Assembly (NCBI GenBank): GCA_026929865.2 | Contig: CM049418.1 | Location: 3,256,001-3,320,000 of the forward strand | Length of the DNA stretch: 64,000 bases | Source: Hyperoplus lanceolatus | Lineage: Eukaryota > Chordata > Actinopteri > Uranoscopiformes > Ammodytidae | Reading direction: 5' to 3' | Shown: piece after piece, positions 34,142-46,835 of the stretch | How the letters are laid out: every line of letters starts with the position of its first letter | How positions within the stretch are numbered: the first letter of the stretch is position 1 | Translations under genes and position numbers: made by a program | Notes under the pieces: model-generated | Told to the model about the DNA's origin: nothing | Database searches by the model: none | Seen by the model: the letters and a program-made list of their open reading frames with translations, nothing else

Positions 34142-34556
34142 CCCTGCATTACGAATAGCATACTCTTTAATTTTTCTATTCTACATACTACATATGAAGA
34201 TAAAAATAATCTAGTTAGGATGCAGTAGGCATACAATTGGGACATACTTTTACTTATCTATTTCATCCTAACATGGTGCCTTGATCTTGCCTCCTGCTTT
34301 TATATCCGTCGCATCCCCGGTTGTTTTCATATGGAGGCTCCATCGATGTGACGTCACTTCAGGTGCGCACTGGATTGTGGGTCAGAATCGCCCTAATAGG
34401 ATTCTGTTTTCAACACTAAAACTCTCGGCCGGATGAAGTAGACATCTGGGTATTTCTAACCATTATATCTGGCCACAAGAATAGGGACATCCTAAATTAT
34501 TTTTCTACCAAACTAAATAGTATATAGTATGGGTATTGGAACGCAGGGATGAGCTT
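34142..34556. mobile_element. MITE of the 'GCGTTCCAA' family, copy 2
   Basis: The left end is CCCTGCATTACGAATAGCAT. The right end, reverse-complemented, is CCCTGCGTTCCAATACCCAT. An interior CATACT/AGTATG-rich stretch and GATCTTGCCTC are shared with 51,897-52,256. Confidence 0.75.
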
Positions 34557-34586
34557 ATTCATCGATTCATGTTGAAGTCAATGAAT

Positions 34587-34815
34587 ACATGAACAAATCA
34601 GGGGCTGCCTTCCACTAACAGACAGAAAGTGGGGAGGGTCCGGTCTGACTGGAGGCTAGATTGATGACTACATGAACCAATCAGGGGCTGCCTCCACTAA
34701 CAGACAGAAAGTGGGAGGGTCCGGTCTGACTGAAGGCTAGATTGATGACTACATGAACCAATCAGGGGCTGCCTTCAACTAAAAGACAGAAAGTGGGGAG
34801 GGCCCGGTCAGATTC
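34587..34815 (+). repeat. 82-bp tandem repeat, 2.8 copies
   Basis: Units start near 34,587, 34,670 and 34,751 with ACATGAAC[A/C]AATCAGGGGC and continue through AACAGACAGAAAGTGG and GGTCCGGTCTGACTG. Unit lengths are 83 and 81 bp. Confidence 0.92.
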
Positions 34816-35323
34816 TCATTAAATTATCAGGACTTTCCAAGTAATGGGCCACTCAGTTTGTGAGTGCATCTATGACATTTTAACCTACTATCTGTCATGA
34901 ACGGATGGATGGCTACACTTGAACTGTATAGTTTGATGTTATTGACATGTATATGAAGAATCTAGCTGGCTGCTATACATCGACCAAGACAGAAAGGTTG
35001 AAGTGTTTGTGTGCGCTCTCCTGAGAAATGACAAGAATGGGAAAAATACATTCAGATTAGCAATTCATGTTATTCTTGGAGTTATTATATAGGAGAAATA
35101 TACAGCGACAAACAGACAAGGTCTAGTAAAATAAACACATAAATGTACATGTTTGGACCTTTGTTTTATACTAGTATGAAAGAAGACATGTTATGGAAGA
35201 TAAATAGACAAACATCTTAAAATTGACTGCTGTTCTTACATGATTTTCTTTGAGTTATTCTAATGTCCATGTGAGGACATCAATAGACAGTGAAGCTGAG
35301 TGATTGACAGTAGCCAGAGGTGT

Positions 35324-35325
<2 letters not shown>
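34816..35325. other. Intergenic sequence, no feature seen
   Basis: AT-rich sequence without ORFs, RNA-gene motifs or repeats that I recognise, up to a short (AC)n at 35,327-35,353. Confidence 0.5.
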
Positions 35326-35358
<33 letters not shown>

Positions 35359-35866
35359 AAAGAGGGGGATTTGGACATACATACATTTTTCATACACACC
35401 AGCAGGGTAGCAATCTCTGCCACATGGCGTGAACAGTGGGGGATATTGATTCAGTTTATATTCACATCTCAGAAATGGAACATGGAACTCTCCTACAGAA
35501 TGTCTGTTGCCTAGCGCTGCACACCTATCTGTTGAAATTATTTAAATATCTATGCATAATTCTATAGATTTTCCAGCTGCTTGTTTTTTTATCGGGGGTG
35601 ATTTAGAGCCATGGCTTTACATTTCAAAGCTTTGTACACAAACATGCACGTACGCACGTACGCACGCACACACACACACGCACACACGCACACACACACA
35701 CACACACAGCCAGTCGTTTGAGTTCTTGGCCTATCGTTGTTGGCGACACGAGCTCAATGTAAAGTCGTGTTAACACATGGAGAAGCTGCCAGTGCCGTGG
35801 CAACCACGAGATTAAACAACGGCCGTAAACAACACAGAAGCTGTCAGCACACACCCCATGCCCCTA

Positions 35867-35870
<4 letters not shown>

Positions 35871-35947
<77 letters not shown>
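35871..35947. repeat. (CA)n microsatellite, about 38 units
   Basis: Pure CA run. A shorter interrupted CA/CG-containing run lies at 35,662-35,707. Confidence 0.95.
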
Positions 35948-35949
<2 letters not shown>

Positions 35950-36073
35950 GCTCCAATTCCAATTCAGCATCCAATAACTGAGTCATTTTCTCCTCGCCGT
36001 ATACCTATGTTTATCTCATGTGGCTCGGCCCACGCTCTGATTGCATGTGCGTTGCTGTTTACATACTGTATTC

Positions 36074-36210
<137 letters not shown>

Positions 36211-36415
36211 AGGGGTGTGTAAAAAAACAGACTTTCTCCATCCATCCAACCTGGTATAATGTGCGGAGCATGATATCTGTATCTCACCTGCTCTCTTCTT
36301 CTCTTAACACTGGGAGATGCCTTTACCTGGCTTAACACATATATCAGGCATATAAATCTAAAAATGTTACCATTAATACATTATTATGCATATTTGTTTT
36401 ATTGTATCAATTCTT

Positions 36416-36600
36416 AAAGGCATACTAGGTGATTCTAGAGAATGTTTGTTGTCAAAATCCCTTGTTGTCAGAATCAGTGAATATCTGCTCATGATCTGCT
36501 AATGCAAAACAGCAGGCCCACTTTGTTTACATTCCTTTGTTTACATACCAGTTTACAGAGCCTAGGCTGTGTATTAACACCAGATTATTTTTTCTAACGC
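36416..36600 (+). repeat. Truncated copy of the 'GGCATACTA' MITE
   Basis: AAAGGCATACTAGGTGATTC, AATCAGTGAATATCTGCTC and TTTACAGAGCCTAGGCTGTG match the left two thirds of 46,836-47,052, with a roughly 40-bp extra piece in the middle. The right terminus is absent. Confidence 0.8.
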
Positions 36601-37729
36601 AGTACGGACAGTGTGTGCGCTGAAATAAACAATTTCAGTAATATTATGAATAAGGCGAAACACTGCAGGTTAATAGGGTCAAATTCCCTCTTTAATAACT
36701 TTTTATTGAACTCAAAAAATTTCCTGTCGTCTACAGGAAATGAAAAAAAAATCCTAGCTGCTGTGTATATTGTAAAGTAAAAAGTTGGTGCATTGTTTTT
36801 TCTTGACTATGACAAATGTACATACTCTATCTTTAAGTTTTAAGGTTGAGTTTGTACAGTCTGGCTTTACCACACACTTTATTTTAAATCAAAACTGATA
36901 TTCTTCTCCCATTTCTGTAGTAGAAAGGGAATAGGTATGAATAGACTCTAACCCAAATGCATGAGGAGATGGGAGTAAGGTGATAGTTGTGGTTTATTTA
37001 AGTCTAGCAGACAGGCATGTTCAGGAAGACAAGGAAATTAAATGCAGTCTCGAAAACTAGGCAAGATTTTATCTAGATAATCTCACAGCTGACTGGGGGA
37101 AAGGGAATGGACTAGTATATATGCTGCTGGTCTGATAGGGAGATGGGAGAGTTGGGAAGGTGGTTTCTCCAGTAAACTGAATGAATACTAACAACTGGCT
37201 GCCTTAGGTTTAACAATCAGTAGATTAAAGGTGAATAGGGTAACATATATATATCTATGAAACTTGTCAGTTGATTACTATTACATACAAACAATTGTAT
37301 TTTCAGATTTTTTTTAATAAGACAAAAATCTAGATTTTGGATAAAGCCCAATTAAAATAGTTTAACAACATGTTAGAGTCCAAAGATTTGAAAGAAGATA
37401 TTTTTTGCATTTTTTTTCTTGCCTGTCCGTCTGCATTATTGCCTCTCACTTTTTGACCTTGAATGACACCTCAACAACATTTTATTTGTTGTATTTTTCT
37501 GCCATATTTAATTTGCAGTGTGTGTTCATCCCAGTCTAAATTTATGAACAAAGTCACGCTGAATAAAGCGAGCCTTTAATCTCTGAGTCTCCCTCCCCAT
37601 GAAGACTCTTTAATGAAATCCGCCTCAAGGCACATAGAACGTGCACAGCTGTTTTTACTTCTCCTGGAGAGATTTGACACAATTTGACTTGAGTTTCTAT
37701 GAGGACAAGTAGCTTAAGTTAAGTTACTT
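36601..37729. other. Intergenic sequence, no feature seen
   Basis: AT-rich sequence between repeats; no coding potential or structured element recognised. Confidence 0.5.
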
Positions 37730-38410
37730 TATTAGTCAATGGCTACATTGGAATTTGTCTTTTCTCATCTCCCCTCTCAAGTTACCACACTCCAGAAGGG
37801 GTCAGAGCGCAGGGTCAGCCATACAGCGCCCCTCGAGCAGTTCGGGGTTAAGTGTCTTGCTCAAGGACACAATGGTAGAGATGATGGGCACCGTAGATGT
37901 AATAGCAACCCACTCGTTTTACTACTAACACCCTCCTGTCCGGTGCCGGGGATCCAACCAGAGACCTCATGGTTACTGGAAGGAACCAGAGACCTCATGG
38001 TTACTGGGAGGAGGAACCAGAGACCTCATGTTTACTGGGAGGAGGAACCAGAGACCTCATGGTTACTGGGAGGAGGAACCAGAGACCTCATGGTTACTGG
38101 GAGGAGGAACCAGAGACCTCATGGTTACTGGGAGGAGGAACCAGAGACCTCATGGTTACTGGGAGGAGGAACCAGAGACCTCATGGTTACTGGGAGGAGG
38201 AACCAGAGACCTCATGGTTACTGGGAGGAGGAACCAGAGACCTCATGTTTACTGGGAGGAGGAACCAGAGACCTCATGGTTACTGGGAGGAACCAGAGAC
38301 CTCATGGTTACTGGGAGGAGGAACCAGAGACCTCATGGTTACTGGGAGGAGGAACCAGAGACCTCATGGTTACTGGGAGGAACCTTTTTACTCTAAGCCA
38401 TCCGAACACC
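37730..38410 (-). mobile_element. tRNA-derived SINE with 14-copy expansion of a 31-bp promoter segment (copy A)
   Basis: The minus strand is the SINE sense: a tRNA-like head, the expanded array, GGTTGGATCCCCGGCACCGG, then a body containing GTGTCCTTGAGCAAGACACT and GACCCTGCGCTCTGACCCC. The array (37,956-38,382) holds 14 units with plus-strand core GACCTCATGGTTACTGGG, each 31 bp or 28 bp long depending on loss of one GGA. Because 31 is not a multiple of 3, all frames stay open, which creates spurious repetitive ORFs. Confidence 0.88.
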
Positions 38411-38804
38411 CCAGTAGCAAGTTACTAGGCCCTTTAACTTAAGTATTTGACTGACTTGAAAGATGTCTACTCTTTATTTCCTCTGCATTTTTGGATGGAT
38501 ATAATATTAATATTCTACCCAAACTGCATATTATCTGACAGCTATATTACACTCATACATCACTGTCATCAAGAAACAATTGTACAACTCCCAACTTTCA
38601 AAGGTTCTTGTGTTATCACACCAAAGCATTCTCCTGATAAAGTAAAGAGAACTTTACATACACAGGAAGCATCCCATTATCCTTGGAATAATAAGGAAGT
38701 CACTGGAATCACTCAAATTGTCCCAGTGACAATATGAAGCCATTCCATTGTTAAGTGATGTTCACATGTTAAAGAGCACTATGTCATACTGTAGCATTGA
38801 ACCT

Positions 38805-38872
<68 letters not shown>

Positions 38873-39349
38873 AATTCCTGTGTGAAAGTGTTGTTAAGAA
38901 TATCTCTAGCTGCAGAGTATAGCCATAGAACTAGCATCAGATAATCTCCACTGTCATTCTGAGTTGAAGGTCGTTCATCCCCGTGAATTATTCCAAGCGT
39001 GTGATTTTGACAGCAATCCACTCCAGCTGTGATTTTTAATAATGGCTGTAATAATGTAATAATAGGCATTTGAGTAAAACGAAATGCCCCTCCTCCTCTT
39101 CAAGTAAGTATTGTAATTAGTATCTTACTGTGTGAGTGATTGTTAACCTAATAATCTTTTGATAGAGGTCATTCTACCCCAAGCTTTCTCACTGATTAGG
39201 CTGATACGAATGAGGAAGCTACTTCATTTACTGTCATGTTCAATGTAGATCATATTAAAATGTATAATGCAAATATAAAGCCACAAACAAGAAGGCTTTG
39301 TGACGGTTAATTAGTAAGTCAATTTAGTGAGATGAACACAGGACACGTT
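38411..39349. other. Intergenic sequence with a (GT)n tract
   Basis: A (GT)31 run at 38,809-38,871; otherwise AT-rich sequence without recognised features. Confidence 0.5.
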
Positions 39350-39650
39350 TAAATTAGTCTTTTCGCATATCCCCTCGAAAGTTAGTACACTTTGGAGGGG
39401 GTCAGAGCGCAGGGTCAGCCATAGTACAGCGCCCCTGGAGCAGTTTGGGGTTAAATGTCTTGCTAAAGGACACAATGGTAGAGATGGTGGGCACTGTAGA
39501 TGCAATAGCAGCCACCACTAGTTTTTCTACTAACACCCTCCTGTCCGGTGCCGGGGATCCAACCAGAGACCTCATGGTTACTGGGAGGAACCAGAGACCT
39601 CATGGTTATACTGGGAGGCCCCTCTTTTCCTCTAGGCCATCCTACCACCA
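39350..39650 (-). mobile_element. Same SINE with only two promoter-segment units (copy B)
   Basis: Body and head match copy A; the core GACCTCATGGTT occurs twice (39,567-39,607). The tRNA-like A-box region GATGGCCTAGAGGAAAAGAG (minus strand) is well preserved next to it. This is the least expanded form and so probably closest to the ancestral SINE. Confidence 0.88.
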
Positions 39651-39659
39651 TGTTTATGC

Positions 39660-40080
39660 AGTATGCAGTGTACAGTATGCAGAAGAGTATTAATCCTCAC
39701 TGATAACAAGGTAAAAATGAACCAACCCATTATAAATATGAAGCGATAACCACACCACCTTAATCAGGCTATTTCAGGCCACATTACAAGGCTATCACAC
39801 CCCAGCTCCACACTTAGCTCCCCATGCTTTAGAGGAGGAATAATCAGCCGATTGAGATAAAGATGAGGTAATCTATCATTGGCCTTGCAGGGCGCTAGGG
39901 GCTTTCCAAAGGCTCCTTATGCTAGCGAGAGGGCGATCCATCATTTAACATGCTAACAAGACGAAGGGCTTTAAACATGAAAGATAATGCAGGTGTAGCG
40001 TTATCAGGCGCTGTCAGAGACCTGTGCTAGCGCCGCCGCGAAACACTAACATTCCCATATCTCTGTCCGTGAGAGAACTG
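39660..40080. other. Low-repeat intergenic block
   Basis: Moderate-GC, non-repetitive sequence containing AGATAAAGATGAGGTAATC and several GCTAGCG words. It could be regulatory; no direct evidence. Confidence 0.3.
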
Positions 40081-40085
40081 ACCTC

Positions 40086-40191
<106 letters not shown>

Positions 40192-40429
40192 CTGAACTAT
40201 TTAAAGCGAAAAAGTGAAAAACTTAACATCTCCTGCTGGTTAATTAATGAAAGGATTATAAGGGAAAGGTCAGTGTATTATTCCCTGTAGGACAAGGGAT
40301 TTAACAAAGGAATTTTAACATGATAAAAAGGAGCTTTAAAAACTACCAGGCGAGATAGTAGAAAGGTACAAGTACATTAAAACTGATGAGGTGAATCAGT
40401 GAAAACTATTAGGCATCAAGGTGGTACGA

Positions 40430-42060
40430 TGGCCTAGAGGAAAGAGGGGCCGCCCTGTACCCATGAGGTCTCTGGTTCCTCCTCCCAGTAACCATGAGGT
40501 CTCTGGTTCCTCCTCCCAGTAACCATGAGGTCTCTGGTTCCTCCTCCCAGTAACCATGAGGTCTCGGGTTCCTCCCAGTAACCATGAGGTCTCTGGTTCC
40601 TCCTCCCAGTAACCATGAGGTCTCTGGTTCCTCATCCCAGTAACCATGAGGTCTCTGGTTCCTCCTCCCAGTAACCATGAGGTCTCTGGTTCCTCCCAGT
40701 AACCATGAGGTCTCTGGTTCCTCCTCCCTGTAACCATGAGGTCTCTGGTTCCTCCCAGTAACCATGAGGTCTCTGGTTCCTCCTCCCAGTAACCATGAGG
40801 TCTCTGGTTTCTACTCCCAGTAACCATGAGGTCTCTGGTTCCTCCCAGTAACCATGAGGTCTCTGGTTCCTTCTCCCAGTAACCATGAGGTCTCTGGTTC
40901 CTTCCCCAGTAATCGGGTCTCGTCCTCCCCCAGTAACCAGGTCTCGTCCTCCTCCCAGTACCATGAGTTCGTTCCTCCCCCAGTAACCATGAGGTCTCTG
41001 GTTCCTCCCATAACCATGAGGTCTCTGGTTCCTCCTCCCAGTAACCATGAGGTCTCTGGTTCCTTCTCCCAGTAACCATGAGGTCTCTGGTTCCTCCTCC
41101 CAGTAACCATGAGGTCTCTGGTTCCTCCTCCCAGTAACCATGAGGTCTCTGGCTCCTCCCAGTAACCATGGGTCTCTGGTTCCTCCCAGTAACCATGAGG
41201 TCTCTGGTTCCTCCCAGTAACCATGAGGTCTCTGGTTCCTCCTCCCAGTAACCATGAGGTCTCTGGTTTCTACTCCCAGTAACCATGAGGTCTCTGGTTC
41301 CTCCCATAACTGGGTCTCTGGTTCCTCCTCCCATAACCATGAGGTCTCTGGTTCCTTCTCCCAGTAACCATGAGGTCTCTGGTTCCTCCTCCCATAACAT
41401 GAGTCTCTGGTTCCTTCTCCCAAACCATGAGGTCTCTGGTTCCTCCTCCCAGTAACCATGAGGTTTGGTTCCTCCCAGTAACCATGAGGTCTCTGGTTCC
41501 TCCTCCCAGTAACCATGAGTCTCTGGTTCCTTCTCCCATAACATGAGGTCTCTGGTTCCTCCTCCCATAACATGATCTTTTCCTCCTCCCATAACATGAG
41601 GTCTCTGTTTCCTCCATAACATGAGTTCTGTTCCTCCTCCCATAACATGAGTTTGTTCTCCCAGTAAATGATCTGGTTCTCCTCCATAACATAGGTCTTT
41701 CCTCCTCCCAGTAACCATGAGGTCTCTGGTTCCTCCTCCCAGTAACCATGAGGTCTCTGGTTCCTCCTCCCAGTAACCATGAGGTCTCTGGTTCCTCCTC
41801 CCAGTAAACATAAAGTCTCTGGTTGGATCTTTGGCACCGGACAGGAGGGAGTTAGTAGTAAAACTAGTAGTGGCTGCTATTACATCTATGGTGCAACATC
41901 TCTACCATTGTGTCCTTGAGAAAGACACTTAACACCAAACGGTTCCAGGGGCGCTGTACTATGGCTGACACTGTGCTCTGACCCCCTCCGAAGTGTGGTA
42001 ACTTGAGAGGGGATATGTGAAAAGACAAATTGTAATATAGCCCACAATTGACTTAATTTC
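40430..42060 (+). mobile_element. Same SINE, plus-strand sense, with about 45 promoter-segment units (copy C)
   Basis: The head GATGGCCTAGAGGAAAGAGG is at 40,429-40,448. The array follows to about 41,822 with core CCCAGTAACCATGAGGTC plus TCTGGTTCCTCCT. GGTTGGATCTTTGGCACCGG and the SINE body run to about 42,040. Each unit carries a GGTTCCTCC that sits where the B box begins. Units around 40,905-40,980 and 41,570-41,700 are shortened and scrambled. The 400-470-residue conceptual ORFs over the array are not genes. Confidence 0.9.
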
Positions 42061-42061
42061 T

Positions 42062-42760
42062 TACTACTAGTACAACGGACACGCTATTCCTGCTACGAAA
42101 TAGTGGTGTGCAGACTTGTCCGTACTGCATTATTTCTATGTGTATGGCCCTCATTTACAGATGCGCAGGGCCCCATGCCTGTGTGTTTGCCTACAGATTG
42201 AGATTGTGAGGATGATGTTAATGATGAGTGATGCACATTACAGAGGATGCTAGATCTGAATGGGTTTAATTCACTTATGTACGGACAGTGCCAACTCAGG
42301 TATGCATTTGATGTATTTGAGCAGCTTTATTATTGCTACATTATCCTAAAATGTTAAAAAAAAGACAAGAAAAGAAAATAAGACCCTACTTCCATCAGAA
42401 TCAGTTTGGCGAGCGTTTCCTCCCCCTCCAAGTATTACTGTGTATCCTCAAGTGGCAACAGGAAAACCTTTTGTCACTCCACATAACGTATAGTGAAGAG
42501 CTCTGTGTTCTTATCAGTGAACAGAAGTTGAAAACAGGACAATCTCCTCTGAGGCTTTCCTTTACTCCTCCAGTACGCTGCTGCTGTGTGAATCTGGTGT
42601 TAAAATAAAATGCAGAGCGCGGCGAATTCCCAAAAATGTTGCATCTGGTTTTATACATGATGAGATCAAGCTAAGGCAGAACAAGAAAATGTGAGTAGTC
42701 AGGAGACAGGAGAAGTGAACACTGACTTTGAATGAGTGAGGAGACGTTCGGAGAAGACGG
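42062..42760. other. Intergenic sequence, no feature seen
   Basis: AT-rich with unremarkable short ORFs; nothing recognised. Confidence 0.5.
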
Positions 42761-42763
42761 CTG

Positions 42764-43024
<261 letters not shown>

Positions 43025-44607
43025 TCACATACTTCTCCAGCTTTCCAAACCGCCTAGTAGTCTTATCTGTCGTTGGCTTGTCTGTGGAAGTTGCTTCAGG
43101 AAGTTTTTGGGGAGGAAAGTGGGCCAGGGAGACTTACAAAGGCCCCATGACTTTCTTTATATAGTACACAGCCTGTCCAGAATACAGATCAGGTTCCTGC
43201 ACACTATCACTATCTCCTCCTCTCTGCTCTGTCCTTGAGAGAGGCAGAGAATGACAGTGAGAAGCAGAGTATCTCTTCCACCTTCCGCTGTTGACTTGTT
43301 GTGGGAAAGTTTGGTCCATGGACGGAGAGCTGAAACCGAAACTGGCAGCATTTTATGATTGCATAGATTGGCCTCAGATTCAGACAGCGGGAAACTGAAT
43401 AGCACTTGGAGAATAACTCCTCGGGGCTATAGAAGAATGTCCTTGAAATATTATGTTCCTGCCATTATCACCAAACACTGGAGTGTCATTATAGGACAGG
43501 ACGGCCGGACGGACACTAGAGAATGTCCAATTATTCAGACATTGAGAAGCCTTTGGAAAATCTGTGTCTAAATTATCTCAAAGATGTCCTTTAACTTTCT
43601 CAATATCAACTTCTTCTTTCATCAAGTTTAAAGTAATACAATATGTTTTGCCTGAATGACCCAAAGTATCACAGAACATTCTCATATTAATTCTCTAACA
43701 TTTCGCCCTACAAGTTAAAACTGGGTGAAATGTGAAACCAAAACTTAAAGTACAGAAGCTGGTTGCAGCAGATATGTATAAGTTAAAACATACATTTTGA
43801 AGGTAATTTCTAGCATAGGTAGGTTGGCTTTTACATCCTTATGGGTTACACCAGCTCAACTCCCTGTGTTCAAATTGCTCATGTGTGATAATACTGAACA
43901 TATTTACACAGTTGACACCTTGCTGGTGAGGAAAAAAAGAAAAAAAATCATAACTAATCCCTCATATGCCATATCTATGTATCTATAATCTATGTGGCCA
44001 ACCGCCCCAAGGTGGAAAGAATGTAGTCAGGCTGTTGCTCCAGTGAGACGATTTTTGTATAGATTTTTTGCATGTTCTTATACCTACTACTACTACTACT
44101 ACTACTACTTATAACGGACTAAATGAGGATTTGATTTGTCCTGGATATCTTATTTAGATTGTTCATCTAACAATAAGCACGTTTGGGGAAGGCTTTGAGC
44201 TGGAAATCTGTGCATTATATAAGTGTAATATATTCTGAATCTTTTTAAAAAAATGACATATACAAATACAAATTTATTTTTTCTAAATTTGATTTAAAAC
44301 AATGTGAACAACAATAATAGTGACCCTAACCCTAATTGTCTTCATAACATCCTAATAGCAGCACTACAGACCCAGGATCAGTTTAAAGGTCCACAGCATA
44401 AGCCTGCAGTTAGCTTTTGGTAGCTCCAGAGCTGCAGACCATATAATCCTGTTAGAGATTTGGACGTGATTCATGATCTTTAGCGGATGTCTTCCCTTTT
44501 CTCTTCCTCGCCCATTTCTCATGTCACCGTCCGCTGTACGCCGCACAGAAATAATCTCACACTCTAAGACTCTCCACAAATACAGAGTGTGAAATCTGGC
44601 CCGTGTT

Positions 44608-44660
<53 letters not shown>

Positions 44661-44863
44661 GTGTGTGAACGTGCGTGCATGCGTGGTGTGTGTGCTGATG
44701 CTCTGTCACTGTTTGTAGAGGCAGGGAGGAATTATGGAGTCCAGAAGGTTTACACTACAGTGTACTGGGCTAAAGCCGATGTTGTTTGCAAGTGAACTCC
44801 ATTAATTAGATGTTAATGCGGCCCATGTTTACATTTGGATTTTTCTTTATTTATTATACTGAT
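43025..44863. other. Intergenic sequence with a (GT)n tract
   Basis: A (GT)n run lies at 44,611-44,659 and a short (TAC)n at 44,084-44,109. No gene or recognised transposon. Confidence 0.5.
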
Positions 44864-45088
44864 TTAAAGTATCTACGAGGAACTTTTAAATATTTCTCAA
44901 ACAGCCTCATTTTCCCCCTGATGATCATAAATGACATGTAACAGCAAACAAGACCATCAGTGTAAAGAATGCTATTTTTATATAGTTTTTCTTAATGCCT
45001 TTGTCATGGGTAAGCTCACCCAGGAACAACAGCTGGCGTAGTAAAAACACTACAGCTTTTGTCCAAAGAGGGTGCTAGGAGGAACACT
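44864..45088 (-). mobile_element. MITE of the 'GCTACGAGGAACT' family, right end degraded
   Basis: It starts TTAAAGTATCTACGAGGAAC and shares CAAGACCATCAGTGTAAAG and CACCCAGGAACAACAGCTGG with the other copies. The terminal TTAA at the far end is lost. Confidence 0.85.
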
Positions 45089-45895
45089 TATTTAATTCAA
45101 CGTTTTGAGATTCCTTGATCCTAAGCACTAAATCTGTTTCCACATCAGCCTATTCAGTTTTCATCATAAAAACTGTTGGCAGATCAAAGACAGGCCCTGA
45201 AAAGTGAAAGTAAAAATACTCGGCGATGCCCAATTTCCAAAGTCTTTCATCCGTTGCCAGGACTTTTTATCTGAAACTAGTTCACACTGAATCCAATATC
45301 AGTCTGTGTAAATGTTGTCTCACATCTTTCTACCTATTGAAACATTTAGACCTCTAAAGGCAACCACACATGGTTTTAAAAGCGAGTACATTTTTTTTAA
45401 ACAAAAACGAAGAAAAAAAACGAAGCTCCCTCGCTCCCACTTCTTGTTTGCTTTTATCTCTTGGTCAGGTCTTGTGCGCTGGCTGTGTGGCTGCCTGTTG
45501 CTAATGTGTCTTCAGACAGTTAGTCGGTGAACGGCCTGTACTTTTCTCTCCAGTCCTAACACAATAGTATTGGCCTGTCTGTCCAGTGTGTGTCTGTGTA
45601 AAAGCCTAAAAGAGATTGTCTTTTTTCTAATGAGCAACAGTTGAGAAGCAATCTTACCCCGGAACAGGGACAGCATTGTTCCCCTGCAACATCCAATTTG
45701 CAGCAGATTCATCTTAATGTAGCGGTGGCTTGTAGCTCAGGATTAGACATAGAACTGCACTACCAGCGGCTTAAACTCCCAGACTACACTGAGTGATTGA
45801 GCTTAAGACAGGTTTGCTTTTGTAAGAAGGAATTTAGTTAATTTGCTGTTTTCTAAAGTCCTTTCCTGTGTTATCTCTGGAGTTGTGGTGTGGCC

Positions 45896-45965
<70 letters not shown>

Positions 45966-46036
45966 AACGATTCCATTCACATGATGTTTCACAACATTGT
46001 TTACACATTAGATATTGTCATAAAAAACAAACATTA
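45089..46036. other. Intergenic sequence with a (GT)n tract
   Basis: A (GT)32 run at 45,899-45,963. No gene recognised. Confidence 0.5.
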
Positions 46037-46180
46037 AATATACTTATGGATTGATTTTTAACATCAGGTGCAACTTGCAAACAATTACTTATTCTGACTT
46101 CTGCAATCTGCATTGAGAGTCATCCACAGTGACTAGTAACTATGTACGTTTTTCTGTGTGGTGGTAAATAACAACAAATT

Positions 46181-46219
46181 AACAGTCCTATAAGCATAAA
46201 ACATGCTTATAGGACTGTT
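46181..46219. repeat. Perfect 17-bp hairpin
   Basis: AACAGTCCTATAAGCAT (46,181-46,197) and its exact reverse complement (46,203-46,219) are separated by 5 bases. The duplicate at 60.8 kb has only the right arm. Confidence 0.97.
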
Positions 46220-46262
46220 CTCCCATTGTCCAAGCCAGATGTTTTTTTCCTGCCAAATGTGT

Positions 46263-46397
46263 TTACCAGAGAAACTGAAAGACAGAGAAACAGAGAGACA
46301 GAGAGACGGAGAAACAGAGAGACAGAGAAACAGAGAAACAGAGAGACAAAGAGACAGAGAGACAGAGAGACAGAGAAACAGAGAGAGAGAGAGACAC
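46263..46397. repeat. (CAGAGA)n-like microsatellite
   Basis: Repeats of AGACAGAGAAACAGAG. The duplicate at 60,655-60,712 is shorter and in the opposite sense. Confidence 0.92.
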
Positions 46398-46835
46398 AGG
46401 GCCACTAGCAGCTTGAGGCGCACAATGCCAAGGGGAGTTCACACGCTGAACGTAATGCAATCTGCCAAACAATAACAACTGGCGAGGTGATCTTGAAACT
46501 AGTGTAGAGGTTCTGACATCATCCTAATCCACTTAGTACAGGACAGTACACACACCCTGCAGGCAGTTATATGTTTGTCTCATTCTTGTGCTGGTTCTGT
46601 CCTTGGTAAATGTCAGCTAATAGAATAACCAGGAATGGGACTGATCCGATCCAATATCTGGTATCAGGTCGAATATGGCTGCAATCTACTTATCGCATAT
46701 CGGCCTGACAACTCCAAATTCCATGTTCTGTTTTTTAATTATTTGAACCATTAAAGAACATTAAATGTTAAGACCATAGCTATGTGATATACCACACATT
46801 AAAAACAATTTAGCAATTCAAAATGTGGGTCGCAC

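Larger units (their letters stand above)
46037..46745 (+). repeat. Inverted segmental duplication, left member
   Basis: It matches 60,210-60,931 in reverse complement over its whole length. Examples are ACTTATGGATTGATTTTTAA, CACAATGCCAAGGGGAGTTC, GGTTCTGTCCTTGGTAAATG and GGCTGCAATCTACTTATCG. Internal differences are a new hairpin here (46,181-46,219), different lengths of the CAGAGA repeat, and a 92-bp insertion in the partner. Confidence 0.9.

Noticed and set aside
40396..41837. Long minus-strand ORFs (up to 471 residues) with a 31-residue repeat containing PETSWLLGGGTRDLMVTG
   Set aside because: The period is 31 bp, so every frame stays open and gives the same peptide. The sequence is a minisatellite inside a SINE, has no flanking gene structure, and the same happens at 37.9-38.4 kb.
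44320..44337. Telomere-like CCCTAACCCTAA
   Set aside because: Only two units; too short to be an interstitial telomere array.
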